Assembly (NCBI RefSeq): GCF_015686695.1
Contig: NZ_JADPMR010000001.1
Location: forward strand, 1,488,001-1,552,000
Direction: 5' to 3'
From: Vibrio nitrifigilis
Lineage (GTDB): Bacteria; Pseudomonadota; Gammaproteobacteria; Enterobacterales; Vibrionaceae
Length of the DNA: 64,000 bases
Part shown: one piece after another, positions 18,816-26,375 of the stretch
Layout: the number at the start of each line of letters is the position of its first letter
Position numbering within the stretch: position 1 is the first letter of the stretch
Program-made: the position numbers and the translations under genes
The notes under the pieces: model-generated
Told to the model about the DNA's origin: nothing
The model's input: the letters and a program-made list of their open reading frames with translations, nothing else
The model's database searches: none

Positions 18816-19607
18816 ATGGATGCACTGATAGAACAGTACACTGGGGCGGATGAAGATTCGCGCTTAACTCGTCAATATATTGCACAAATTGAATTTGATA
18901 CCACCATGGCGAAGTTAAAACCTTATTTAAAGCCCGGTTGTTACGTGACAGAATTGGGTGCTGCGACCGGTCGTTACTCATTAACATTTGCCCAAATGGG
19001 GTTAACGACGACTGCGGTTGAACTGGTTCCAGATCAGGTTCGTATCCTTAAAGAAAAAGCGGCGCAACAGAATCTTGATTTGTCCATTTACCAAGGCAAT
19101 GCTTGTGACGTGCCATTTATTGACGATCATTCGCAAGACGTATGTGTTATTTTGGGGCCGCTTTATCACATACAATCCCAAGAGCTGCGCGAACAAGCGA
19201 TCGCCGAAGCCCGTCGTATTTTAAAGCCGGGCGGCATTGTTGCCGTTGCCTATATCTCACGCTTCTTCATTGCTGGCATGTTTACCCAGAAATTTCCTGA
19301 ACTGGTCACGCTCGACGTTTATAGCAAATTACTCAATGAAGGCGTGGTGACCAGTGCCGAGGCTGACCGTTTCTTCCAAGTTGGCTATTTCGCTACACCT
19401 ACAGAGATGGAAGAGTTAGTCGAAGGGCAGGGGTTTAAACTGGTTAGCCACATCGCCACCGATACGTTTAGTCGCTATATCGCCGATGGCATCAACCCAA
19501 TGACCCCAGAGCAATACCAAGCTTGGTTTGAATATCATTTGCAAACCTGCGCTGAACCAACCCTGCTTGGCAGCAGCAATCACGGTTTAGTCATTGCTCA
19601 GTTTTAA
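18816..19607 (+). CDS. Class I SAM-dependent methyltransferase
   Basis: A 263-residue Rossmann-fold methyltransferase. Motif I is VTELGAATGRYS (about residues 44-55), with the acidic motif II in TTAVELVPDQ, and motif IV around QDVCVILGPLYHI (about 108-120). ARRILKPGGIVAVAY is the post-motif strand. The acceptor (small molecule, RNA or protein) cannot be told. The gene is preceded by a very good Shine-Dalgarno and followed by hairpin element copy 1 at 19634-19657. Confidence 0.88.
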   Translation: MDALIEQYTGADEDSRLTRQYIAQIEFDTTMAKLKPYLKPGCYVTELGAATGRYSLTFAQMGLTTTAVELVPDQVRILKEKAAQQNLDLSIYQGNACDVPFIDDHSQDVCVILGPLYHIQSQELREQAIAEARRILKPGGIVAVAYISRFFIAGMFTQKFPELVTLDVYSKLLNEGVVTSAEADRFFQVGYFATPTEMEELVEGQGFKLVSHIATDTFSRYIADGINPMTPEQYQAWFEYHLQTCAEPTLLGSSNHGLVIAQF

Positions 19608-20004
19608 ATACGGTTTAGATTCATTATTGATTAACAGGCACCTATAACGGTGCCTGTCCTTGTTATCTGTTCCAGAGTCAACCTGTGGCATTGATTAACT
19701 GTAATAAATCTTCTTTTTATTGTGTTTCTGTCGAAGCATATGAAATGTAATAGACATAATATGAGTTATTAATAGTTTGTATTCATAACGTAAATATTTT
19801 TTATTAAAATGATTTATATTTATGTCATAATATACCAATTAACCTATATTTTTCATAATCGGTATCAATTCGGTATCAATATGATAACGCTATTAATATG
19901 TCCTACGACTGCTCTATTATTGTTAGTTTATATATTGAAATTTTTTAAATTTTTATAATGCTATATTTTAAATTGAATTTTTAATTTATAGAGAGATTTT
20001 CAGG
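19608..20004. other. AT-rich intergenic region with palindrome copy 1
   Basis: Contains the hairpin at 19634-19657 and then about 330 bases of strongly AT-rich DNA that leads into the orphan secreted gene. No other gene is seen. The base composition differs visibly from flanking genes. Confidence 0.5.
19634..19657. repeat. Palindromic element copy 1 (ACAGGCACC hairpin)
   Basis: ACAGGCACC - TATAAC - GGTGCCTGT, followed by CCTTGTTATCTG. The same 24-base hairpin and trailing sequence recurs at 20381-20404. Located 26 bases after the methyltransferase stop, so it could also terminate that transcript. Confidence 0.85.
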
Positions 20005-20340
20005 ATGAAGAGTAAACTTATTATCGGACTGGGTTTGATTTTTGGTTATATAAATAGTTCTAATGCTATCAGTATTACAATAGGTTCAGCAGAAGCTGTA
20101 TGTGCTGTAAGTGTGAGTGGCACTGCGACTGGCGGAGCTACTGCAGTGTCTTTATATTTAGAACAAGACGGTACAGAGACTACATTAGTCGTGAATGATT
20201 CCATTTCTACTGACGGTACTTACGAATGGACTGGAGTTGTTTCTGGAATTAGTTCATTAGACGATGCAACAATTAAGGCAGTGACTAATCGACAAGTTTC
20301 AGCGACTTCAAATGTTAATGGGAGCTGTGTAGCAGGGTAA
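20005..20340 (+). CDS. Small secreted protein, unknown family
   Basis: 111 residues. A signal peptide (about 1-22, ending near SNA) is followed by a short Gly/Thr/Ser-rich, beta-looking domain with two cysteines near its ends (VCAV and GSCVAG) that could form a disulfide bridge after export. I do not recognise the family; the pattern of alternating hydrophobic residues resembles a small Ig-like or adhesin-like fold. AGAGAGATTTTCAGG precedes the ATG. The gene and its leader are much more AT-rich than the neighbours and lie between two nearly identical palindromes (copies 1 and 2), which suggests a recently acquired module. Confidence 0.6.
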   Translation: MKSKLIIGLGLIFGYINSSNAISITIGSAEAVCAVSVSGTATGGATAVSLYLEQDGTETTLVVNDSISTDGTYEWTGVVSGISSLDDATIKAVTNRQVSATSNVNGSCVAG

Positions 20341-20380
20341 TAACTATCTAATCTTTAAACTTAGTTTTAAACCTAATAGG

Positions 20381-20404
20381 ACAGGCACCTATAACGGTGC
20401 CTGT
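20381..20404. repeat. Palindromic element copy 2
   Basis: ACAGGCACC - TATAAC - GGTGCCTGT followed by TCTTGTTATCTG, identical to copy 1 in stem and loop with one difference in the trailer. Lies 40 bases after the secreted-protein stop. Confidence 0.85.
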
Positions 20405-20538
20405 TCTTGTTATCTGCACAATATTAGTTCATTTCAATGTATTTATTCCGAATATCACTCGCTAATACAGGGATTTCTTTGTTGGCATAATCCTTGTAAC
20501 CATGTTGCATAATCAACCAATACGCAGGAGCGTTGAAT

Positions 20539-21804
20539 ATGCAAAAAGATACGGATTTCCCATTGAGCGAGGTACCCGATAGCCATCGTAAGGGTATGGT
20601 ATCCATGGCGGTTATGTTATTGGGATTTACTTTCTACACGGCAACAATGTGGGCTGGTGGCAATATTGGCAAGGCGTTTTCATTTGATAACCTACTGTTG
20701 ATTATTGTTGTAGGTAATCTCATCTTGGGGATCTATGCTGCGGCACTAGGATGGATAGCATACAAAACAGGTTTAAATACGGTGTTATTGGGCCGATACT
20801 GTTTTGGAGAAAAAGGCAGTCGGTTGTCCGATTTTATATTGGGTTTTACCCAGATTGGCTGGTACGCATGGGGTGTGGCAACCATTGCCATTGTGCTCAC
20901 CACACTGCTAGAACTTGAGAAATCTTGGCAGCTTCCTTTAATGATCCTATTTGGCTTTGGTTTCTGCGTCACCGCATTTATTGGTTATCGTGCAATGGAT
21001 ATATTATCCAAAATATCCGTACCTTTGATGCTAATTTTTATTGCGATTAGTTTTTATCGCGGCCTAGTGGATGTTGGTGGTTTGGTCGCTCTGTTTGGTA
21101 TTCAGCCGTCACCTAACATGACAATGAGTGCAGCCATTACCGTTGTTATAGGAACGTTTATTAGCGGTGCAACACAGGCCACTAACTGGAGTCGATTTGC
21201 CAAATCAGGAAGGGTGGCTGTGCTAGCAACGCTCATAGCATTCTTTATCGGCAACGGTCTGATGGTGTTTATTGGTGCGTATGGTGCATTAATTTATCAA
21301 CATGCTGATATTGTGGATGTTCTAGTCGCTCAAGGCTTTCTTTTTTTAGCTATTGCTATGTTATTTACCAACTTATGGACAACCCAAGATAACACTATCT
21401 ATAACTTTGCTGCCGCAGGTTGTAATTTATTACGCAGTGATAAAAGACGTACTATCACGATTGTAGGCGCGGCTATTGGCACCATATTAGCGGTATTAGG
21501 AATGTATAACTATTTGATTCCATTTCTTGTGTTGCTAGGTACTTTTATTCCTCCAATCGGGGCGGTCATTATGAGTGCCTACTGGTTTACCTACCGAGGG
21601 AAATTCCCCAAATTAGCTAGTGTCACACTGCCTGATTATAATTGGATTGGGTTAGGAGCATATGTGATTGGGTCAGGTTGTGCTTACTTTTCTCCTTGGA
21701 TGCCACCATTGGTGGGGATTATAGCCGCAAGTGTCAGTTACACTTTACTGGCTCATTGTTTTTCTATCAGAGCAAGCAGCGAACAGGTACATCTGACTAA
21801 CTAA
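20539..21804 (+). CDS. NCS1-family cytosine/purine permease (CodB-like)
   Basis: A 421-residue membrane permease with about 12 hydrophobic helices. The N-terminal YTATMWAGGNIGKAF and IGWYAWGVATIAIV segments and the later TNWSRFAKSGR loop are typical of NCS1 cytosine permeases of the CodB type. It would import a nucleobase or related compound with H+ or Na+. ATG 20539 is chosen over TTG 20533 because AGGAG (20526-20530) is 8 bases before it. No deaminase or other nucleobase gene is adjacent, so this copy stands alone between palindromes 2 and 3. Confidence 0.85.
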   Translation: MQKDTDFPLSEVPDSHRKGMVSMAVMLLGFTFYTATMWAGGNIGKAFSFDNLLLIIVVGNLILGIYAAALGWIAYKTGLNTVLLGRYCFGEKGSRLSDFILGFTQIGWYAWGVATIAIVLTTLLELEKSWQLPLMILFGFGFCVTAFIGYRAMDILSKISVPLMLIFIAISFYRGLVDVGGLVALFGIQPSPNMTMSAAITVVIGTFISGATQATNWSRFAKSGRVAVLATLIAFFIGNGLMVFIGAYGALIYQHADIVDVLVAQGFLFLAIAMLFTNLWTTQDNTIYNFAAAGCNLLRSDKRRTITIVGAAIGTILAVLGMYNYLIPFLVLLGTFIPPIGAVIMSAYWFTYRGKFPKLASVTLPDYNWIGLGAYVIGSGCAYFSPWMPPLVGIIAASVSYTLLAHCFSIRASSEQVHLTN

Positions 21805-21820
21805 GAGTTGGAACATGTAA

Positions 21821-21862
21821 TTAACAAGGACAGGCACCTATCACGGTGCCTGTCCTTGTTAA
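21821..21862. repeat. Palindromic element copy 3 (perfect 18-bp stem)
   Basis: TTAACAAGGACAGGCACC / GGTGCCTGTCCTTGTTAA with loop TATCAC, an extended and perfect version of the same palindrome. Both strands show a hairpin that could end transcription of the permease gene. Confidence 0.88.
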
Positions 21863-21980
21863 AGGGCAACAATTTAACTGATTCCAGCTAATGTACTGAA
21901 GCGATTTTGTGTTATTGATGTAGTAATTTCCTCAAAAACGCGCATAATCCTCCACTTCAACACTTAGAGAAGATATGACC

Positions 21981-22349
21981 ATGGCTGACTTTCAATATTA
22001 CTTTCATCAACTTCCTTGTTTTAACGATAAAAATACGAAAGCAAGTACCGATCTTGGTTGGTTAACGGCTGCGATGAAAGAAGATGTTCTCGCACAAATC
22101 GCTGAGATGAGCGCGCAAGACAAACTTGAAGCCGATATTGCAGTGAACGTAACTTGCACTAAAGAAGAAGCTCGCGACTACCTTCTGCTGAATTTCTACG
22201 GTTACACAGATGAAGAGTTGGCTGACCAAATCGAAGCTGATGATGAGCAAGAAGTCGCAAACGAAATCGCTGAGTTGCTAGAAGAAGGGAACGACGCATT
22301 AGTTTTCGAACACGAAATTGCTCTACAAAGCGCGACCGAAGACGAGTAA
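21981..22349 (+). CDS. Small acidic protein of unknown function
   Basis: A 122-residue soluble, strongly acidic protein (C-terminal half is rich in Glu and Asp, ending ATEDE), largely helical. No signal peptide or known motif. I recall no family name, though it reads as a conserved Vibrio hypothetical. Start ATG 21981 (MADFQYYF) is preferred to 21975 because AGAGAAG at 21966-21972 gives 8-base spacing. It has its own terminator at 22395-22431. Confidence 0.72.
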   Translation: MADFQYYFHQLPCFNDKNTKASTDLGWLTAAMKEDVLAQIAEMSAQDKLEADIAVNVTCTKEEARDYLLLNFYGYTDEELADQIEADDEQEVANEIAELLEEGNDALVFEHEIALQSATEDE

Positions 22350-22394
22350 TCCTCAGAATTCAATACCCATCATAATACTGTGATGGTCTGGTTT

Positions 22395-22431
22395 AAGGCG
22401 TTAGCTGATGATATCGGCTAACGCCTTTTTT
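22395..22431 (+). terminator. Terminator after the acidic protein
   Basis: Stem AAGGCGTTAGC / GCTAACGCCTT with an 11-base loop and a T-run, 46 bases after the stop codon. Confidence 0.9.
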
Positions 22432-22487
22432 CATTGATAATGCCTACGTTACTAAATGAGAGTGATGCGCTGAAAGAGCCATAAAAA

Positions 22488-22517
22488 GACAGGCACCGAA
22501 ATCGGTGCCTGTCCTTT
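22488..22517. repeat. Palindromic element copy 4
   Basis: GACAGGCACCGA - AA - TCGGTGCCTGTC, preceded by AAAAA and followed by CTTT, so it could act as a terminator in both directions, including for the minus-strand gene that ends at 22549. The core matches copies 1-3; the loop differs. Confidence 0.85.
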
Positions 22518-22548
22518 AAAACGCGCTTAACAGTGAAAAGCCTAGCAG

Positions 22549-22767
22549 TTAATGATCTGCTACCGATTCGGCTTCTTTTAATTGCTGGGTAACATCGGCC
22601 CAGTGTTGGCAGGCATCGTAACAAGCTTTTGCCATAGCCGGAATTTCATCGAATGCTTGCGGTAAACGCTCTTCGACAAGATCGTGCAGTTCACCTGCGC
22701 GCTCCGATGCAATTCGCTTGGCTTTTTTGACTTGCTTGCGCAATGCCTGTAGTTCTTCTTCTTCCAT
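22549..22767 (-). CDS. Rop-like small helical protein (PF05082/CCE_0567-like)
   Basis: A 72-residue two-helix protein. The pattern ELQALRKQVKKAKR...AGELHDLVEERLP...YDACQHW resembles the small Rop-like/CCE_0567 metalloprotein family, best known beside nitrogen-fixation genes (HDL-E motif after the first helix). GGGAG lies 8 bases before the ATG. No nif gene is in the window. The function is unknown; the assignment rests on recognition of the helical pattern and the HDLxE signature, so alternatives such as an unrelated coiled-coil protein remain open. Confidence 0.6.
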   Translation of the reverse strand: MEEEELQALRKQVKKAKRIASERAGELHDLVEERLPQAFDEIPAMAKACYDACQHWADVTQQLKEAESVADH

Positions 22768-23020
22768 GAATTGGACTCCCTGTTGAGGCTGACTTTATTT
22801 TCTACGTCATGCTTAATCGTCTAATAACCTTCAATGTTCATACCAAATAAAATCTGTTTAAAAATTAATAAGATAAAAATAATCAGTACGGATAACGGTA
22901 CAAACAAGACACGAGATTGGGAGAAATGCGACAAAGTGTCGGTAGAGAAAATCGTGCAGGTTGGGAAGTTGGCAAGAGAGGCCAAAGCTACAAGGAAGAA
23001 GGAAGTAAGCAACAAGGTAT
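22768..23020. other. Gap between Rop-like gene and ppa terminator
   Basis: No convincing gene. A minus-strand open frame at 22821-23015 would encode a 64-residue hydrophobic peptide from a TTG with no ribosome site; it might be the end of a lost membrane protein. Confidence 0.35.
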
Positions 23021-23056
23021 AAAAAACCGCTGGCTTACAAGTAGGCCAACGGCTTT
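23021..23056 (-). terminator. Terminator of ppa
   Basis: On the minus strand AAGCCGTTGGCC and GCCAGCGGTTTTTT form a stem with two wobble pairs, then a T-run. It lies 66 bases past the pyrophosphatase stop. Confidence 0.75.
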
Positions 23057-23121
23057 ATTCTGTGCGTTAAGTAATATGTGTCTCTTAATAAAGGCGCATG
23101 TTACTTAATAGCGTCAATCAA

Positions 23122-23652
23122 TTATTGGTCGTTCCAACGTTTGATTGATTCAGCGATTACTTCTTTCGCTTCAGCGATGTCGCCCCAGCTTTCAACAGTT
23201 GTTGTGCCAGCTTTCTTCAGATCTTTGTAGTGATTGAAGTGGAATTCGATTTGCTTGATAAGTTGTGCTGGAAGATCTTCTAGAGAGTTGATCGCGTTAC
23301 CGTTGCTACGGTCGTCCGCAGGAACAACAACAACTTTGTCATCAACTTCGCCATCATCAACGAACTTCATTACGCCGATAACTTTCGCTTTTAGGAAGAT
23401 ACCTGTTGTTAGAGGTTCGCTAGTGATGATTAGTGCATCAAGCTCGTCGCCATCTTCATCAAGAGTTTGTGGGATGAAACCGTAGTTAGTTGGTTTCGCA
23501 AAAATCTGTGGTTCAACGCGATCAAGTTCGAACACAGCAAGCTCACGGTTCCATTCAATTTTGTGGTTGCTACCAGTTGGGATTTCTACAACTACGTTCA
23601 CTAGGCCATTTTCGTAATCGCCTGGAGTTAAAATTTTATTAAAATCTGCCAT
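23122..23652 (-). CDS. ppa: Inorganic pyrophosphatase
   Basis: Soluble family I inorganic pyrophosphatase of 176 residues, the usual size for the bacterial hexameric enzyme, hydrolysing pyrophosphate to two phosphates with Mg2+. The active-site signature is DEDGDELDALI (about residues 65-75), with the Asp residues that bind metal. VEIPTGSNHKIEW at the N-terminus and HYKDLK near the C-terminus are typical. An essential housekeeping gene, and therefore a stable landmark at the left edge of the Gabija insert. It has its own terminator downstream. Confidence 0.97.
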   Translation of the reverse strand: MADFNKILTPGDYENGLVNVVVEIPTGSNHKIEWNRELAVFELDRVEPQIFAKPTNYGFIPQTLDEDGDELDALIITSEPLTTGIFLKAKVIGVMKFVDDGEVDDKVVVVPADDRSNGNAINSLEDLPAQLIKQIEFHFNHYKDLKKAGTTTVESWGDIAEAKEVIAESIKRWNDQ

Positions 23653-24372
23653 TTCAGCTTCCTATATCAATGTTTCGGGGCGCATTTTAGCAGTTTTTGT
23701 TACTCAGCGGTAACGATAATCATCCACAGATGAAGCAACTGCTCATTATGAAGACACTCCAAGAAACCCTGCCAATCACAAACAACACTGCGCACCACAT
23801 AACCCACTTAATATCACCAGTAAGAGGCGTGATGCTAAACGCTGTTTGCTTAAAACTGCCAATACATTAGCTCGCCTCAGCAAAAATAAGTGGTAGATCG
23901 ATCAAAATGCCAGCAAAGATAGGGGACATAAAAAGCACATAGCAAGGACGTATTTTGTCCATTAAAAAGAAGGTACACCGCTAAACATAAAATTGTTAAT
24001 GCAGGATACTGATTTTTAGTCACATTTATAAGAAAAAACATCCCTATCCCATATTTTTTGATAAATGCCATATGAAATAAATCCTATAAATGGTACTTAT
24101 ATATGCAATCAGTTGTTCTATTTGTTGTTGGTTATTCTCTTAATAGTGATGCGGTAGACTAGTTTTTAGCAAGAACTATGGAAAAAATCCTGATTGTCGT
24201 TTCGGTATAACCTGCGCAAGAGTAACGAAACTAAGTGAGGAAGATGATTTCTCGCTGACAAATACAGAACATAGCAAATAATGGCAGAGCATATCAGTAT
24301 AAGAGTTCTGTATAAGAACTGTTATGTTTTCGGAATATAAGAAAGTCTGTATCTCTCGTTTAAGGAAAAAGA
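23653..24372. other. AT-rich region upstream of Gabija
   Basis: About 720 bases with no convincing gene. A minus-strand frame at 23877-24071 (64 residues, hydrophobic) lacks a ribosome site and family signal. The composition becomes AT-rich toward the Gabija genes, and the region probably contains the left junction of the insert as well as its promoter. No tRNA, integrase or obvious direct repeat was found. TTAAGGA at 24360-24366 is the GajA ribosome site. Confidence 0.45.
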
Positions 24373-26373
24373 ATGAAAATAAAAAGCGCCCGTATAAAAA
24401 ACTACAGGCTTTTAAAAGATGTCTATCTAACTCTTGCTGATAGGACAACCCTCATTGTTGGGCGCAACAACGCGGGTAAGACTTCTCTTGCTGAAATATT
24501 TCGAAGTTTTCTAAGTCAGGCTGGAGCTAAAATTTGTTACGAGGATTTTAACCAGTCTTGTTTAGCAGGCTTTGAAGAGGCTTTAAATGCCTTTAAGAGC
24601 AATCCAAAAAGTGAGGATATTCGCCAACTAATACCAACGATCGAATTGGAACTTCGAATCGACTATAAGGATGATGAGGGCGATTTTGGAGCTTTAGGTG
24701 ATTTCATAATTGATCTTGACGATACATTATTCGAAACTTGTGTATTGGTTTCCTACCAGTTGAAAGACGGAAAAATTAAAGAATTTTTTCAGGATTTAAA
24801 TATAGAAAATCGTAAAAAATACTTTTCAGATTTACGAAGCCTTATCAACCAGTATTTCGAGCCAGCGATATATGCGATTGAACCGACTAACACAGACAAT
24901 AAAGTCAGACTTGATTTTTCAGCATTTAAGCGCTTGATATTATCTGGTCTTATAAATGCTCAACGTGGCCTCGATGATGAAACACATAGTGAACGAGATG
25001 TTCTTGGTAAATCATTGGGTAACATATTTAAAAGTGCAAACAGTATTAGTGCGCCTGAGGCATTTAAAGCTAAGTCAGAAGAAATCAATAAAGTTGTTGA
25101 AGAACTGCAAGAAAAAGTCGATACCGATTTTCAGAAGAAAGTGAAATCCCTTTTGCCAACGCTCAACATATTCGGGTATCCCGGTCTGAAAGATCCAAAC
25201 TTAAGTGCAGCTACAGAGTTGAATGTAAAATCACTTCTGGAGAGCAATACCAAAGTGTTTTACGAAGGTGATGACCATTTTTCTCTGCCTGAAACCTACA
25301 ATGGTTTGGGTATCCGAAATTTGATTTTCATTCTCTTTCGGATCTATGAATACTTCAGAGAGTTTCAGTCACAGTCTATTCCGCCGAAAGGACATTTGAT
25401 TTTCATTGAAGAACCCGAAGCACATTTGCATCCGCAAATGCAGGAAGTATTTATTCGGCAGCTTGAGGAAATAGTCGGAGAGTTTCAAAAACAACTTAAT
25501 GATGGAAAATTGTGGCCAGTTCAGTTTGTGGTTAGTACGCATTCATCTCATATTGCCAATGCGGTAGATTTTAGCAAAGTGCGTTACTTTTTATCCAAGA
25601 ATGGCAAAGAGACTAAGGTCAAAGATTTAGGAGTAGCGTTTAGCAGCGATGAGGTTAAAGAGGACAGGGAGTTCTTGTATAAGTATCTGACGCTAACTAA
25701 ATGTGACCTCTATTTTGCGGATAGAGCAATTCTTATCGAAGGGGCAACTGAAAGAATCCTCCTACCTGAGATCATCAAAAAAGTGGATGATACGAAACTA
25801 TGCAGTTTGCGCAGAAAGTATATGTCTGTGGTCGAGGTTGGCGGTGCATATGCTCATCATTTTTATAAATTCGTTGATTTCCTTGAGCTCAAGACTTTAT
25901 TCATTACCGATTTGGACTCAGTAAAGAAAACCAAGGGTGAGAAGACAACAACATACCCAGCTTCCTATGTGAGTGAAGGTACACATTCAAGTAATGTAGG
26001 TCTGTCCAAGTGGTTTGGTATGGATGGGTACGCAAGTTTGGGTGATATTTATTCTAAAGCAGCAAAGTCTAAAGTTTCAGGATGTCGTAGGCTGGCATTT
26101 CAAGTCGATGAAGATGAAAAAGCCCTATGTGGGCGTAGCTTTGAAGATGCATTTATTTTAGCTAATACAAATCTGTTTGGATTAAATGGATTGGATGGTG
26201 TCGATCTGGAAAAATCAGTTTTTGAAAAAGCTAAGAAAATTGGAAATGAAAGCAAGGCTGATTTTGCTATTGAGTTTTCTATTGAAAAAACCGATTGGGT
26301 TGTACCCAAATACATTTGTGAAGGTTTGGAATGGCTGGATCGCGATAATGCAGTTAAGGGCGAGGTGGCTTAG
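24373..26373 (+). CDS. gajA: Gabija defence nuclease GajA (OLD-family ATPase/TOPRIM)
   Basis: A 666-residue OLD-family protein. The N-terminal ABC-type ATPase has Walker A GRNNAGKTS at about residues 30-38, Walker B IFIEEPEAHLHPQ at about 345-357 and the switch His in STHSSHIAN. A C-terminal TOPRIM nuclease follows (LIEGATERILLPE near 455, FITDLDS near 510). In Gabija the ATPase senses nucleotide depletion and the TOPRIM domain nicks DNA. It is translated with gajB (two bases between stop and start), and the pair is AT-rich against the surrounding genes. AAGGA sits 7 bases before the ATG. Size and partner fit Gabija better than a stand-alone OLD nuclease. Confidence 0.9.
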   Translation: MKIKSARIKNYRLLKDVYLTLADRTTLIVGRNNAGKTSLAEIFRSFLSQAGAKICYEDFNQSCLAGFEEALNAFKSNPKSEDIRQLIPTIELELRIDYKDDEGDFGALGDFIIDLDDTLFETCVLVSYQLKDGKIKEFFQDLNIENRKKYFSDLRSLINQYFEPAIYAIEPTNTDNKVRLDFSAFKRLILSGLINAQRGLDDETHSERDVLGKSLGNIFKSANSISAPEAFKAKSEEINKVVEELQEKVDTDFQKKVKSLLPTLNIFGYPGLKDPNLSAATELNVKSLLESNTKVFYEGDDHFSLPETYNGLGIRNLIFILFRIYEYFREFQSQSIPPKGHLIFIEEPEAHLHPQMQEVFIRQLEEIVGEFQKQLNDGKLWPVQFVVSTHSSHIANAVDFSKVRYFLSKNGKETKVKDLGVAFSSDEVKEDREFLYKYLTLTKCDLYFADRAILIEGATERILLPEIIKKVDDTKLCSLRRKYMSVVEVGGAYAHHFYKFVDFLELKTLFITDLDSVKKTKGEKTTTYPASYVSEGTHSSNVGLSKWFGMDGYASLGDIYSKAAKSKVSGCRRLAFQVDEDEKALCGRSFEDAFILANTNLFGLNGLDGVDLEKSVFEKAKKIGNESKADFAIEFSIEKTDWVVPKYICEGLEWLDRDNAVKGEVA

Positions 26374-26375
26374 TT

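Noticed and set aside
22821..23015. Minus-strand frame of 64 residues, hydrophobic
   Set aside because: Starts at TTG without ribosome site, lies downstream of the ppa terminator, and matches no family I know.
23877..24071. Minus-strand frame of 64 residues left of Gabija
   Set aside because: No ribosome site and no family signal; random frame in AT-rich DNA is more likely.
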